Both the position numbers and the translations under genes were made by a program. This document shows, piece after piece, positions 1 through 10,344 of a DNA stretch of 64,000 nucleotides. A model generated the notes under the pieces. That model searched no databases, was not told the DNA's origin, and saw nothing but the letters and a program-made list of their open reading frames with translations. The stretch comes from Terriglobia bacterium. GTDB lineage: Bacteria > Acidobacteriota > Terriglobia > Versatilivoradales > Versatilivoraceae. Position 1 is the stretch's first letter, and each line of letters begins with the position of its first letter. The DNA lies in contig JAKUNG010000003.1 in the NCBI GenBank assembly GCA_022452285.1, forward strand, positions 193,969 to 257,968, written 5' to 3'.

Positions 1-477
1 CAGCCTTCTCTGATTCGTGTAGAAGCTGATGAAGTTACCTATAATCTACATATCATGCTCCGTTATGAATTAGAAGTAGACCTTTTGGAAGGTAATCTTC
101 AGATTAAAGACTTGCCAGATGCTTGGAACAGCAAAATGAACAGATATCTGGGTGTTATTCCTTCTGATGATGCAGTTGGGGTACTACAAGATGTTCATTG
201 GTCTCATGGTTTAATTGGTTATTTTCCTACCTATGCCTTAGGCAATTTAGTGTCAGTTCAATTTTATCAGCAAGCTCAAAAGGCGGTACCGACTATTGTT
301 GCTGAAATTGAGGAAGGAAAATTTTCAAGCTTGCTTGCTTGGTTGAGAGAACACGTTCATCAGCATGGACGAAAATTTATGCCTGAAGAGCTTGTTAAAA
401 AAGAAACTGGAGAATTTATCAGTGCAGAACCCTTTGTTCAATATCTTAAAGCAAAATATTCCGAGATATACTTTTGA
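1..477 (+). CDS. C-terminal part of M32 metallocarboxypeptidase (Taq type)
   Basis: The reading frame is open from the first base of the window and ends at a TGA, so only the last ~158 residues are present. They match the C-terminal part of M32 (thermostable carboxypeptidase Taq) enzymes as I know them: IRVEADEVTYNLHI near the window edge, then a DLPDAWN segment, GVLQDVHWSHGLIGYFPTYALGNL, and the family's closing helices. M32 enzymes are cytoplasmic zinc carboxypeptidases that trim C-terminal residues. The HEXXH zinc site lies upstream of the window and cannot be seen. An internal ATG at 55 is not the true start, because the conserved block begins before it. bioB follows after a ~90-base gap and is unrelated in function. 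Confidence 0.9.
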   Translation, partial: QPSLIRVEADEVTYNLHIMLRYELEVDLLEGNLQIKDLPDAWNSKMNRYLGVIPSDDAVGVLQDVHWSHGLIGYFPTYALGNLVSVQFYQQAQKAVPTIVAEIEEGKFSSLLAWLREHVHQHGRKFMPEELVKKETGEFISAEPFVQYLKAKYSEIYF

Positions 478-569
478 TTGACAGATGAAAACCCTGAAGA
501 AAAAAAACATAAGATTTTTTCTGAAATACAAAAGCGGTGTTTTATTTAATAAATGTAAAGAGAAAAAAA

Positions 570-1556
570 ATGAAAAAAGTTGAGTTAAATTCAATCCGCC
601 ATGATTGGGACATTGAAGAAATTGAAGCTACTTATCTGTTACCCATACCTGAGCTGATCTTTCGTGCTCAGTGTTTCCATCGTTCCTATCATTCCTCTGA
701 GGAGGTACAAGGGTGTTCCCTGCTAAGTATTAAGACAGGCGGCTGCCCAGAGGATTGTGGGTACTGCCCTCAGTCAGCCCATTACAATACGGATTTATCC
801 GACCACGGTTTAATGAACCTCGAGGACACCTTGGTCGAAGCAGAAAAAGCCTGTCAGGCGGGGGCTACCCGGTTTTGTATGGGAGCTGCTTGGAGGCAGG
901 CCCCTGAGGGTCTGGAGTTTGACAGGGTTCTAGAAATGATACGAGGAGTTAGAAGCCTTGGGATGGAGGCTTGTTGCACCTTAGGTATGTTGACAGAAAA
1001 ACAGGCTGCGGCATTAGCTTCAGCTGGCCTAACTGCTTACAATCATAATCTCGACACTTCACCTGAATTTTATGGGGAAATAATTACCACGCGCACTTAT
1101 CAGGATCGACTTGAAACTTTAGCTCACGTTCGAGCAGTTGGGATCAGTGTTTGCTGTGGGGGCATTATTGGAATGGGAGAAAGTCGCTGGGATCGATGCC
1201 GTTTACTTGAGCAATTAGCCATTCAAAATCCTCATCCTGAGAGTGTTCCTATTAACTTATTAGTTCGTGTGGAGGGCACTCCTCTTTTCAGTCAAGAAGA
1301 GTTCGACACTATTGAAATGGTTCGAACGATGGCTACCGCTAGAATCTTGATGCCTAAATCTATGGTGCGCCTGAGTGCAGGCAGATCATCACTTTCAGAT
1401 GAAATTCAAACTCTGTGCTTCCTTGCAGGTGCAAATTCAATTTTTATGGGTGAACGCCTATTAACTACTCCTAATCCCCAAACTCACGAAGACCAAAAGT
1501 TATTAGATCGACTAGGAATGAAGTTCAGGCCTATTAGTACATCAAGGATTAATTAA
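570..1556 (+). CDS. bioB: Biotin synthase
   Basis: Radical SAM enzyme that inserts sulfur into dethiobiotin, the last step of biotin synthesis, in the cytoplasm. Counting from the ATG at 570, the radical-SAM 4Fe-4S cysteines are C59, C63 and C66 in the [16 protein letters not shown] block. Further BioB signatures follow: [42 protein letters not shown], and a late RLSAGR motif whose arginine belongs to the 2Fe-2S site. The frame extends upstream to a GTG at 537, but the ATG at 570 is preferred because AAAGAG lies about 8 bases before it and BioB proteins are normally about 320-340 residues. No other biotin gene is adjacent, so it appears as a stand-alone gene. Confidence 0.96.
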   Translation: MKKVELNSIRHDWDIEEIEATYLLPIPELIFRAQCFHRSYHSSEEVQGCSLLSIKTGGCPEDCGYCPQSAHYNTDLSDHGLMNLEDTLVEAEKACQAGATRFCMGAAWRQAPEGLEFDRVLEMIRGVRSLGMEACCTLGMLTEKQAAALASAGLTAYNHNLDTSPEFYGEIITTRTYQDRLETLAHVRAVGISVCCGGIIGMGESRWDRCRLLEQLAIQNPHPESVPINLLVRVEGTPLFSQEEFDTIEMVRTMATARILMPKSMVRLSAGRSSLSDEIQTLCFLAGANSIFMGERLLTTPNPQTHEDQKLLDRLGMKFRPISTSRIN

Positions 1557-1787
1557 ATAAGGTATTGGAGAATTCAAAAGGAACAATTCAAATCTACGCA
1601 ACAACTTATTCTAGGAGAGAATCAAAAAGTTTGGTTCAGTGTTGAAGGGTACCAATTTGATTAAGAAATAGGTCAATCAGATGTGTATAGGGATTTAACA
1701 TTAGGTAAACAATTTTAAATTAATCATGAAAAAAGCTCTTCTTTCTAGGAGCTCAGTTAAAGACGAGTGGTATATTTTTCTTTGCTT

Positions 1788-2300
1788 ATGTTTGATTCTC
1801 CTTCAGCATCTAAATTCTATTTGCAAAAGGTCCTAAGTATAAAGGATATGGTCAAACAGGCAGAACATTTGCGAGAGAAAAGTCAAAAGATGGTTTTTAC
1901 CAATGGCTGTTTCGACATAATACACCCAGGGCACATCCACTATCTACATTGTGCGCGCCAACTAGGTGATGTCTTAATCATAGGGATAAATAGTGACCGT
2001 TCAGTTAAAAAGCTCAAAGGAGCCTTACGGCCAATTATGAATCAAGATGAACGGGTCTTAGTTCTCTCTGCACTAGCAAGTGTAGATTACATAACAATTT
2101 TTGAGGAAGACACCCCTCTCCAGCTGATCAGCTCAATCCTTCCCGATGTCCTTGTAAAAGGGGCTGACTGGGATGTTAGAGAAATTGTGGGCAAGGAAAT
2201 AGTAGAGGCTGCCGGTGGAACTGTTATTCCCCTTCCTTACCAAAAAGGACTGTCCTCTACTGCAATTGTTGAACGCATTCTGAACCGTTATAGTCATTAA
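1788..2300 (+). CDS. rfaE2: D-glycero-beta-D-manno-heptose 1-phosphate adenylyltransferase (RfaE2 type)
   Basis: Cytidylyltransferase-fold enzyme that activates heptose 1-phosphate to ADP-heptose for LPS inner core. The nucleotidyltransferase motif TNGCFDIIHPGHIHYL is near residues 38-53, with the HPGH signature. Downstream are GINSDRSVKKLKG and the C-terminal GLSSTAIVERI, typical of the RfaE C-terminal domain. It is a stand-alone domain of about 170 residues, not the fused kinase-adenylyltransferase HldE. An upstream GTG at 1767 is in frame, but the ATG at 1788 is the more usual start; neither has a strong ribosome-binding site. A weak hairpin (AGCTC/GAGCT) lies around 1735-1753. The gene implies a heptose-containing LPS, hence a Gram-negative envelope. 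Confidence 0.9.
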   Translation: MFDSPSASKFYLQKVLSIKDMVKQAEHLREKSQKMVFTNGCFDIIHPGHIHYLHCARQLGDVLIIGINSDRSVKKLKGALRPIMNQDERVLVLSALASVDYITIFEEDTPLQLISSILPDVLVKGADWDVREIVGKEIVEAAGGTVIPLPYQKGLSSTAIVERILNRYSH

Positions 2301-2377
2301 TCTTAAATTTAAAGTGCCCTAATCGTCACTTAGCTTGGAGAACTTAGGGGCTACAACTAAATAGGTCTGACGTTAGC

Positions 2378-5300
2378 GTGATTTTTGAAAAACGACCTTC
2401 TCAATTATTTGAACATTCTAATTTTCAATGTATCCAACAATATTTTAACTCTGGTCCTTGTGCAATTAAATTGTCTGGGATTACTGTTGCTGCTAAACCC
2501 GCCTTTTTAGCTATTCTGCAGAGTCTCTTAAAAAAGCCTATTTGTTTTCTTAGTGCTTCCAAATTAGATCTGGAACAAGTAAGAAATTCGACGTCTTTTT
2601 ATCACCGTGTTATTTCTGGTAGAAAGTCAGAAGGTGTCGCAAGTTTTCCAGCAATAGAACCTAGTCCCTTTAGTGGTCTCCCAACGCATCCAGAAACTCT
2701 GAGAAATCGAGCAGTTACGTTGTGGGAAATCTACCATAGAAGAGTTGACATCTTGATTTGTGCGCCTGGCGCCTTGGTAAACCGAATTTCAAATGTTGGG
2801 CAGTATTTCGGACAGGTACCTTTAATCGAAGTTGGGAAGAAAATTGATCCTGATGAAATGACTTCTTATTTAAAACATGCTGGATATTTTGAAGAGGAAC
2901 CTGTAACTAATGTCGGAAGTTTTTCTAGGCGGGGGGGAATTTTGGACGTTTTTTCTCCGGCAAGAGAGAACCCAGCACGAATTGAATTTTTTGGTGATGA
3001 GATTGAGTCGCTAAGAGAATTTTCCGTGACTTCACAAAGATCCATCGGCTCAGTTTCTAGGATTTTACCAATTCCAATGAGGGAAACGCTATTTAAACCA
3101 GAGGATTTAAAAGTCTGGATAAAAAAAGCTAAAGAAAGATGGGGCTCAGACCGATTTGATGAATTTTTTGAGAATATAGCATTCCAAGTAAATAATGGTG
3201 GAACTTTCCAGGGGAATGGCAATCTGCTTCCATTGGTAATTCCCCGTCGAAATAGTTTTCTAGATTTTATTAGTGATTTTACGGTTGTGTTAGACGAGCC
3301 AGAAGAGCTTGATGAGTGGTGGGCTAGCTGGAAAAATAAAATGGAGGAGGATAGAGTTCAATTAGATGATCAGGACATCCCCAGCTTTGAGGTGCTAGAA
3401 GTTTTTGAAGATTTTCCCCAGATCAAGGAAAGGCTTGCAGTTCGAAAAAGCATTAGGTTGGAGCAATTGGGGGCGAATACCTCGACTGCTTTAGTGCCAG
3501 GTGTTCAAGACCTAGGAGCCACAAGCGATCTTTTGTCTAGGCAAAATCTAGGGGAAAACAGTTCCGGGGTTACGTCCAACATAAATTTTCAGACTGCCCC
3601 AGTTAGAAAATACCATGGAAATATCAAATCCTTGATTAAGGATGTAAAACAATTTTTGAGCATTGGATCTCAAATCGTTGTTGTCCAATCTACTACAGGA
3701 AAGGCAGAACGTCTCAAGGAAATCTTTCTGGAGTATGATCTGCAAATCAGTTCAGGGTTGGGTTTAAATGAATTTGGAAATAATCCAGAGCAGGCCTCAA
3801 TCATAATAGAAACAGGTCAAATTATTGAGGGTTTTCATTATGTGGACAGGAACCTTGTTGTTATTGGGGAAAGAGATATTTATGACGAAATTGATTTTCT
3901 TGAACGGTCATCAGAATCAAAATGGCGATCAGGAACATTTGTTTCAGACTTTCGTGAGTTAAAAGCAGGTGATTATTTGGTGCACCTAGATCATGGTATT
4001 GGTTGCTATATGGGATTAAAGGAGATCAAACAAGGAAATCTAACTCAGGAATTTATGGTACTACATTATCAAAATGAATCTAAACTTTATGTTCCTTTAG
4101 AACGATTGGATTTAATCCAAAAGTATAGTGGTGACGTTAAGCATAAACCGTCACTTGACAAACTAGGAAATTCTAGTTGGAAAAAGATAAAAGCTAGAGC
4201 CAGAAAGGCCATGAGGGATATGGCTCAGGACCTCCTTAAATTGTACGCGAAAAGAAAGATCCTTCCTGGCTACAGTTTTTCTATTTCTGGGCACTGGCAT
4301 AATGAGTTTGATGAAGCATTTGAGTTTTCCGAGACAGCCGATCAAATAGCAGCAATAAAAGATATTAATCGAGATATGGAACTATCAACACCAATGGATC
4401 GATTACTATGCGGAGATGTAGGTTTTGGTAAGACTGAAGTTGCTATGCGAGCAGCTTTTAAGGCTGTTTTTGATGGGAAGCAAGTGGCAGTTCTGGCTCC
4501 CACTACGATACTAGTATTTCAACACTATCTTGTTTTTAAACAAAGGTTTAATGCTTTCCCCATAACCATCGAAATGTTGAGTCGCTTTCGGCGTCCAAAA
4601 GAACAAGCAGCAATTTTCGAACGACTTACAAATGGTAAAATTGATATTCTCATAGGTACTCATTTAATTTTATCTAAGAAGACTGGGTTCCGAGATTTGG
4701 GTCTTTTAATTATAGATGAGGAGCAGCGTTTTGGAGTTTCTCATAAGGAAAAGCTAAAAAACTTAAAACAAAATGTAGATACTTTGGCCATGACGGCAAC
4801 ACCAATTCCCAGAACACTACATATGTCGTTGTTGGGTATTAGAGACATGTCGATAATTGAAACTCCACCTCGTGATCGACTGGCAATCCAAACGAATGTT
4901 ATCCCTTTTAGTAAACAAATTATCCATAATGCTATTAGTACTGAATTAAAAAGGGACGGTCAGGTTTACTTTGTCCACAATAAAGTTGAGTCAATTTATT
5001 CAATAAGTAGGATGCTCCAGGAAATTTGTCCAGATTCCCGCATTTTGGTCGCCCATGGCCAAATGAATGAGCAGGATCTAGAGTTAACTATGTTAAAGTT
5101 TGTGGAACACAAAGCAGATATCTTGGTGTCAACTACAATTATAGAAAATGGTCTAGATGTTCCTCTTGTAAACACTCTTATTGTTAACCAAGCAGATCAA
5201 TTTGGTCTAGCCCAGCTATATCAATTAAGAGGAAGGATAGGACGCTCAAACCGACCCGCCTATGCTTATTTACTGGTTCCAAAAGATAAGGTTGTTTCAA

Positions 5301-5947
5301 GTATTGCTAGACAGCGTTTATCTGCTTTAAAGGAATTTAGCGAATTAGGTTCTGGATTTAAGATAGCAGCCCTGGATTTAGAATTTCGGGGTGCAGGTAA
5401 TCTGCTTGGTGGACAACAACACGGTCATATTAACAATGTCGGCTTTGATCTGTATTGTCAAATGCTTGAAAGAGCGATTAAAGAGGCACAAGGAGAAGAG
5501 TTTCTGCCAGAGATTCAGACTCAGATCAACCTCAAAATAAGAATAAAGATCCCACCAGGATATATTCCTGATGAAAATCAGAGGCTTAGCATATATAAAC
5601 GTGTTTCATCGATTGTAGGGCAATCTGAAATTAATTCTCTACGTGACGAATTGGAAGATCGATTTGGTCCTGTTCCCAATGAGTTAGAACAACTAATTAA
5701 CTACACCAGATTACGTCACCTAGCGGAAAAAGCCCTTGTGCAGTCTATTGAGAAAACAAAAGAGGGTATAATCATTAAATTTAATGATAAAACGCCGATA
5801 AGGCCCCAGAAATTGGTTGAAATAGTTTCGAGTTATCCTGGCTTATCTCTAAGCCCAAGGGGATACTTGACCCTTTACTCTGACAGTATTACTCAGGAAG
5901 ATATGTTGAATTCAGTAAGAGTAATTCTGAATGACCTAATTTCTTAA
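2378..5947 (+). CDS. mfd: Transcription-repair coupling factor Mfd
   Basis: DNA translocase that displaces RNA polymerase stalled at lesions and recruits UvrA. The 1,189-residue length fits the family. The N-terminal UvrB-homology part spans roughly residues 20-330 and includes a PSPFSGLPTHPETLRNR segment. The RNA polymerase-interaction domain follows near 520-590 (DYLVHLDHGIGCYMGL). Helicase motifs come next: Walker A GDVGFGKTE near 679, DEEQRFG near 786, TATPIPRTL near 806, and the RGRIGRSNRPAYAYLL motif near 950. The Mfd-specific FRGAGNLLGGQQHGHI motif and the C-terminal UvrA-blocking D7 domain complete it. It starts at a GTG with no obvious Shine-Dalgarno. About 200 bases separate it from the SurA-like gene. 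Confidence 0.97.
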   Translation: MIFEKRPSQLFEHSNFQCIQQYFNSGPCAIKLSGITVAAKPAFLAILQSLLKKPICFLSASKLDLEQVRNSTSFYHRVISGRKSEGVASFPAIEPSPFSGLPTHPETLRNRAVTLWEIYHRRVDILICAPGALVNRISNVGQYFGQVPLIEVGKKIDPDEMTSYLKHAGYFEEEPVTNVGSFSRRGGILDVFSPARENPARIEFFGDEIESLREFSVTSQRSIGSVSRILPIPMRETLFKPEDLKVWIKKAKERWGSDRFDEFFENIAFQVNNGGTFQGNGNLLPLVIPRRNSFLDFISDFTVVLDEPEELDEWWASWKNKMEEDRVQLDDQDIPSFEVLEVFEDFPQIKERLAVRKSIRLEQLGANTSTALVPGVQDLGATSDLLSRQNLGENSSGVTSNINFQTAPVRKYHGNIKSLIKDVKQFLSIGSQIVVVQSTTGKAERLKEIFLEYDLQISSGLGLNEFGNNPEQASIIIETGQIIEGFHYVDRNLVVIGERDIYDEIDFLERSSESKWRSGTFVSDFRELKAGDYLVHLDHGIGCYMGLKEIKQGNLTQEFMVLHYQNESKLYVPLERLDLIQKYSGDVKHKPSLDKLGNSSWKKIKARARKAMRDMAQDLLKLYAKRKILPGYSFSISGHWHNEFDEAFEFSETADQIAAIKDINRDMELSTPMDRLLCGDVGFGKTEVAMRAAFKAVFDGKQVAVLAPTTILVFQHYLVFKQRFNAFPITIEMLSRFRRPKEQAAIFERLTNGKIDILIGTHLILSKKTGFRDLGLLIIDEEQRFGVSHKEKLKNLKQNVDTLAMTATPIPRTLHMSLLGIRDMSIIETPPRDRLAIQTNVIPFSKQIIHNAISTELKRDGQVYFVHNKVESIYSISRMLQEICPDSRILVAHGQMNEQDLELTMLKFVEHKADILVSTTIIENGLDVPLVNTLIVNQADQFGLAQLYQLRGRIGRSNRPAYAYLLVPKDKVVSSIARQRLSALKEFSELGSGFKIAALDLEFRGAGNLLGGQQHGHINNVGFDLYCQMLERAIKEAQGEEFLPEIQTQINLKIRIKIPPGYIPDENQRLSIYKRVSSIVGQSEINSLRDELEDRFGPVPNELEQLINYTRLRHLAEKALVQSIEKTKEGIIIKFNDKTPIRPQKLVEIVSSYPGLSLSPRGYLTLYSDSITQEDMLNSVRVILNDLIS

Positions 5948-6161
5948 AATATTCTGGTTGAATAGAATAATAAAGAACTTATGGTTTTGATTGAATAGGT
6001 AATATTCAAAGGATCTCTTCCACCTTTTTGTGCGAATAGAGTGGTTTGTTGGAATCTCTATCTAAATAAAGCTCTTAACTTCTTCGAGTAATTTAGTTAA
6101 GCTTTTAAAGTCTGAACAAGTTTTATATTTTCTGAGCCGGTATTTTTGTGTGGGAGGAGTG

Positions 6162-7247
6162 ATGAAACTGCGCTTGTTTTTCATATTAGTAACTTGGACT
6201 TTTATAGTTCCGACATCGTTTATTCTTGCCAATACTATTTTCGAAGAGATTATCTGCCGTGTTAACAACGAAATTATTACTAGTTCTGACTATGAGGAGG
6301 CAACGAATCTGATAAAAAGACAGTTGTCTCAGGATCAAGAAATTAACTCCAGTGGAAAAGTAACAGAGGTATTGAAAGAGAGAGAAAAAAATTTATTGAG
6401 TGACATGATAGAAGATCGTTTGCTTGTCCAGAAAGCAACAGAAATGAAGATGACGGCAGATGGCGATGTGATTAAATTTCTAGATCGTCTACGAAAAGAA
6501 AATGGTCTACCAACTATTGAAGCCCTTGATAAAGTAATGTTAGAACAGGGCATTAGTCCCATTGATTTCAAGAAACGGCTAAAAGACCAAAGCCTAAGAG
6601 AACAAGTTCTAGGTCGAGAAGTCTACTACCGAATACAGATAACAAATTCAGAAATAAATGACTATTATGAATCAAATGAGAAAGACTTTCATCGCAAGGA
6701 GGAAGTACGTATAAGTGAAATCTTGATTCCAACGGGGGGTCAGAATTCGGAAGAAATTAAGTTTTCAAAGAAAAGAGCTGAAGAGGTTCTTGAAAAAGCC
6801 CGCAATGGAGAAAAGTTTGACGAGCTGGTTTTGGAGTTCTCAAAAGGTCCAACAGCAAGACGAGGAGGTGATTTAGGGTTTTTCCCTAGAGGACAACTTA
6901 AAAAAGAAATTGAAGATGTTGCCTTCGCTCTCCGAAGAGGCCAGATTACCGCTATATTGGAAGGGACAGATGGGTTTCGAATTTTTAAGGTTACAGAGAA
7001 ACACCAAGCAGGCCTCCAAAGTTTGGAAAGTGTGAAGGAAGAAATTTCCAGTAAACTAATTGAACAGAAAGCTCAACCCGCTATTAAAAGGTATTTGACG
7101 AAGCTACGAAGTAAGAGTTACATTAAAATTAAGTCAGGCTATATTGACAGTCGCGCAGGCAGTGATCCTGCTTCTGTTAAGGATGATCCTATCACCGCTG
7201 AAATTGTTAGACCGCTAACGCTTGATGCTGGGAAAGGGAAACAATAG
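6162..7247 (+). CDS. SurA-like periplasmic peptidyl-prolyl isomerase/chaperone
   Basis: Exported folding factor for outer-membrane proteins. The ATG at 6162 is chosen because GGGAGG sits just upstream; an earlier in-frame GTG at 6150 overlaps that site. Residues 1-24 form a Sec signal peptide (KLRLFFILVTWTFIVPTSFILA). A SurA_N-type helical region follows (residues ~30-170). One parvulin domain is seen at about residues 180-290: VRISEILIPTGG, the GPTARRGGDLGFFPRGQL loop and AFALRRGQITAI. Escherichia coli SurA has two parvulin domains; this protein has one, as in many non-enteric homologues, so a PrsA/PpiD-type name is possible. The C-terminal tail after residue ~325 is not recognisable. Confidence 0.88.
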   Translation: MKLRLFFILVTWTFIVPTSFILANTIFEEIICRVNNEIITSSDYEEATNLIKRQLSQDQEINSSGKVTEVLKEREKNLLSDMIEDRLLVQKATEMKMTADGDVIKFLDRLRKENGLPTIEALDKVMLEQGISPIDFKKRLKDQSLREQVLGREVYYRIQITNSEINDYYESNEKDFHRKEEVRISEILIPTGGQNSEEIKFSKKRAEEVLEKARNGEKFDELVLEFSKGPTARRGGDLGFFPRGQLKKEIEDVAFALRRGQITAILEGTDGFRIFKVTEKHQAGLQSLESVKEEISSKLIEQKAQPAIKRYLTKLRSKSYIKIKSGYIDSRAGSDPASVKDDPITAEIVRPLTLDAGKGKQ

Positions 7248-7286
7248 GTAATCTCAATCCTTAACTTCTGAACACAAGGAAAGTAG

Positions 7287-10145
7287 TTATCCTTGTTCGG
7301 ACTTAGGTGATCCGTCTTCAAGTAATTCCTCAGTACTTTGATCTACCAGATAAGCAATTGACTGATATGGGACTTGGCTGTGTTGTGATAAGCCTATTTC
7401 ACAAGTTTTACTAGTAGAATATCCTGATTTGCAGGGTCCCGGCAAGCTTTCCTTTAAGCTATTTAGAGCTGAATTGGTAAGTTCTGGATAATTGAAACCA
7501 CGGTCTCCAGCAAATCCACAGCACCCTATGTTCGATGGCACAATAACTTCCTCAGAACATAGTTCAGCTAACTCTCGTAGTTTTGAATCTAAACCCATTT
7601 TTGTAGAACTACAAGGGCTGTGTACTGCAACAGACTGCCTAGTTTTCCGAAACCGTAGTCGAGATCTAAGAAATTTTAGGATAAATTCAGCTGGCTCGAA
7701 GGCTGAAAGATTTTCAATGAGACTTGACTCTTCCATTCGCAAGAGACAAGGACTGGTATCGATCAGAATGGGATATTCTCCATGTTGAGAGGCTTTAGTA
7801 AGAGCTCTTGCTAGTTCTTTTTGTTTTTGTTCACCTTGTTCATCAAATCCCTTACTTGAAAAAGGCATTCCACAACATAGTTCTGAGAGATTCTTAGGAT
7901 AAATAACTTGATATCCTGCCTTCAGTAAGAGTTGTTCTATCTTGGAGTTTTGTGATCTATTATCTGAACCATCTATAGAAACCCCTAGTGTCCGACTAAG
8001 ACAACTTGGAAAGTACACAACCTTTAAAGGAGACTTCTCATCAACAGGAGGAGGTATTATAGTGTCAGCTGCCTTTGGAATGTATCGATTCCATTGGGGA
8101 AGGTTTTGGCCCAGAATTTTTCGAGCCGAATCAGTAGTGTAATTCATTGCCTCTGATCCTAGTAATCGGTGGAGCATATCTACGAGGTCCAACATTAATC
8201 TTAGGGAACTTGAAACCAGTCCTAGGTGATTAGCAAAGAAAGAAGCAAGGTAATTTTGAAATTTGGACACTTGTTTGCTTCTTAAATCTTTTATAAGTTT
8301 TCCTGTATCAATATTTACAGGACAACTAGTTGCACATAAACCATCAGTAGCACATGTAGCCTCACCTTGGTATGCATATTCATTTAAGAGATTTTTTAAC
8401 CTTGAGGGTAGTTGTCCATTACTCTGCAATCTGTTAATTTCTCGCCAAACCACGATCCGTTGTCTTGGTGTCAATGTCAGATCTCTAGAAGGACAATTGA
8501 TCTCACAAAAACCGCATTCAATGCACTTATCCACAACCGAGTGAGCTTTTGGAAGGGGTTTTAGGTTTTTGATGTGTATTTTGGGATCATTATTCAGGAG
8601 TACACCAGGATTTAAGATGTTTTCAGGGTCAAAAATGTCCTTGATCTGTTTCATTAACGCATAAGCTTCCCTACCCCACTCCATTTCTACAAAAGGAGCC
8701 ATGTTTCGACCAGTCCCGTGTTCAGCTTTAAGGGAGCCATTGTAAGTGTTGACTACTAAATTAGTAAGGTCGTTGATAAAATTTTCATATCGATGAATTT
8801 CTTTACGCAGGTTGAAATCTTGAGTAAAGACGAAGTGAAGATTCCCTTCCAATGCATGTCCAAATATGATTGCTTCAGAATAATGGTGTTTTTGAAATAG
8901 CTCCTGTAATTGTAAAGTAGCCTCTGCTAGACGTTCAATTGGGAAAGCGACATCTTCAATGATAACAGTTGTACCAATTTCTCGAATGCTTCCAATAGAA
9001 GGGAAAAGGCCTTTGCGGATATTCCACAACTGTGTTTGTTCAACAACATCCTGAGTGAAGGAAAAGGGTCGGACGGTATTTAACGTAGCCAAGGTATTAT
9101 TGATGTGAGTCAGATGTTTTTCTAGTTCATTTTGAGTTTTTCCTCGTGTCTCTACTAAAAGGGCTGCGACGGACTTATCCAATTGCTTCAGGTATTCTGG
9201 CATTCCCGCCTTTTGTTCTACAGAGCGTAGACTAGCCCGATCCATAATTTCTACAGCAGATACTGGGCACTCTTTTAATAGAGTCGTGGCTTCACAGGCT
9301 GTTTTAATGTCGGGAAATAGCATCAGAGACGTTGCTTTGTGAGGGTAATCTGGAACGGTTCGGTAAGTTACTTCGGCTGCAAACCCCAAGGTGCCTTCCG
9401 AGCCAACAATGAGGTGTTCAATTATATCAATTGGATCATCAAAATCGATTAGGGCATTTAAACTATAGCCAGTTGTATTTTTCATCCTAAACTTTTGGCG
9501 GATTTTGTTTGCTAAGATGGAATTCTGCTTGGTGATCTTGGAGAGTTTTTGGATACGAGAGCATAATGATGAATGAGTTTTTTGAAATTGGATTCGACTT
9601 AATGAGTCACGAGTATCAAGAATACTACCGTCAGCAAAAATAAGTTTTAAGCCTGCTATTGTTTTATAACTATTTTGACTAGTGCCACAACACATGCCAC
9701 TAGCATTATTGGCCACTATACCCCCAATCATGGCTGCATTAATAGAAGCAGGATCAGGACCAATTTTCCTACTATAAGGAGCTAAAGCAATGTTTGCATG
9801 GGCTCCAACTACTCCTGGTTGAAGGGTAATTCTTTCTCCAGAATCATGGATCTGAATTTTTCTCCAACTTGGACCTAGCAAGATCAGGACAGAATCAGTG
9901 ACCGCCTGGCCAGACAGACTGGTTCCGCCAGCTCTAAAGGTACAGGGAAGTGCAAGGGATCGACACTTCTGAAGAACTATTTTTATTTCGGATTCAGAGT
10001 TTACTTTGATAACAAGTTGAGGAACTAGGCGATAAAAGCTTGCATCTGTTCCATAAGCAAGAGTCCTTAAATCATCATCTATTAGTTGTTCTCTTGGAAT
10101 ATGTGGTTCCAGAGCTTTAGCTAGAATTTTATAATTACCATCCAT
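7287..10145 (-). CDS. Fused FAD-binding and Fe-S 2-hydroxyacid dehydrogenase (YdiJ/GlcDF-like)
   Basis: A 952-residue fusion of a flavin oxidase with a GlpC/GlcF-type Fe-S domain. Residues ~35-220 form the PCMH FAD-binding fold (FRAGGTSLSGQAV, NNASGMCCGTSQNS, GSEGTLGF). The FAD-linked oxidase C-terminal domain runs to ~520 (GHALEGNLHFVF, KAEHGTGRNMAPFVEMEWG). Two 4Fe-4S motifs follow: CIECGFCEINCPS near 540 and CATDGLCATSCPV near 600. Two CCG domains come last (CCGMPFSSKG near 765, CCGFAGDRGF near 885). Related proteins oxidise D-lactate, glycolate or D-2-hydroxyglutarate and pass electrons to the respiratory chain; the substrate cannot be read here. It converges with the SurA-like gene; an imperfect inverted repeat at 7270-7298 spans its stop. 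Confidence 0.9.
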   Translation of the reverse strand: MDGNYKILAKALEPHIPREQLIDDDLRTLAYGTDASFYRLVPQLVIKVNSESEIKIVLQKCRSLALPCTFRAGGTSLSGQAVTDSVLILLGPSWRKIQIHDSGERITLQPGVVGAHANIALAPYSRKIGPDPASINAAMIGGIVANNASGMCCGTSQNSYKTIAGLKLIFADGSILDTRDSLSRIQFQKTHSSLCSRIQKLSKITKQNSILANKIRQKFRMKNTTGYSLNALIDFDDPIDIIEHLIVGSEGTLGFAAEVTYRTVPDYPHKATSLMLFPDIKTACEATTLLKECPVSAVEIMDRASLRSVEQKAGMPEYLKQLDKSVAALLVETRGKTQNELEKHLTHINNTLATLNTVRPFSFTQDVVEQTQLWNIRKGLFPSIGSIREIGTTVIIEDVAFPIERLAEATLQLQELFQKHHYSEAIIFGHALEGNLHFVFTQDFNLRKEIHRYENFINDLTNLVVNTYNGSLKAEHGTGRNMAPFVEMEWGREAYALMKQIKDIFDPENILNPGVLLNNDPKIHIKNLKPLPKAHSVVDKCIECGFCEINCPSRDLTLTPRQRIVVWREINRLQSNGQLPSRLKNLLNEYAYQGEATCATDGLCATSCPVNIDTGKLIKDLRSKQVSKFQNYLASFFANHLGLVSSSLRLMLDLVDMLHRLLGSEAMNYTTDSARKILGQNLPQWNRYIPKAADTIIPPPVDEKSPLKVVYFPSCLSRTLGVSIDGSDNRSQNSKIEQLLLKAGYQVIYPKNLSELCCGMPFSSKGFDEQGEQKQKELARALTKASQHGEYPILIDTSPCLLRMEESSLIENLSAFEPAEFILKFLRSRLRFRKTRQSVAVHSPCSSTKMGLDSKLRELAELCSEEVIVPSNIGCCGFAGDRGFNYPELTNSALNSLKESLPGPCKSGYSTSKTCEIGLSQHSQVPYQSIAYLVDQSTEELLEDGSPKSEQG

Positions 10146-10344
10146 TATTCGTAACAGGGGCTCCTTTTTTCGATTGCCCAGTGAAAAGTCCTACATCGAA
10201 AATCATTGTTTCACTTTCTAGAAAGAACTAGCAGTCCTTTTGATTATTTCTAAACAGCTACCTCCAATAAAAATTTTTATCTAAAGTGTTGTTTCTACTT
10301 AAGATTAGAGACACTGCAACAATTGTTTTCAATCGATTAATAAA

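Noticed and set aside
6062..6110. Terminator after mfd (AAAGCT..TTAAC / GTTAAGCTTT)
   Set aside because: The inverted repeat needs a 2-base bulge and a 15-base loop and is not followed by a T-run.
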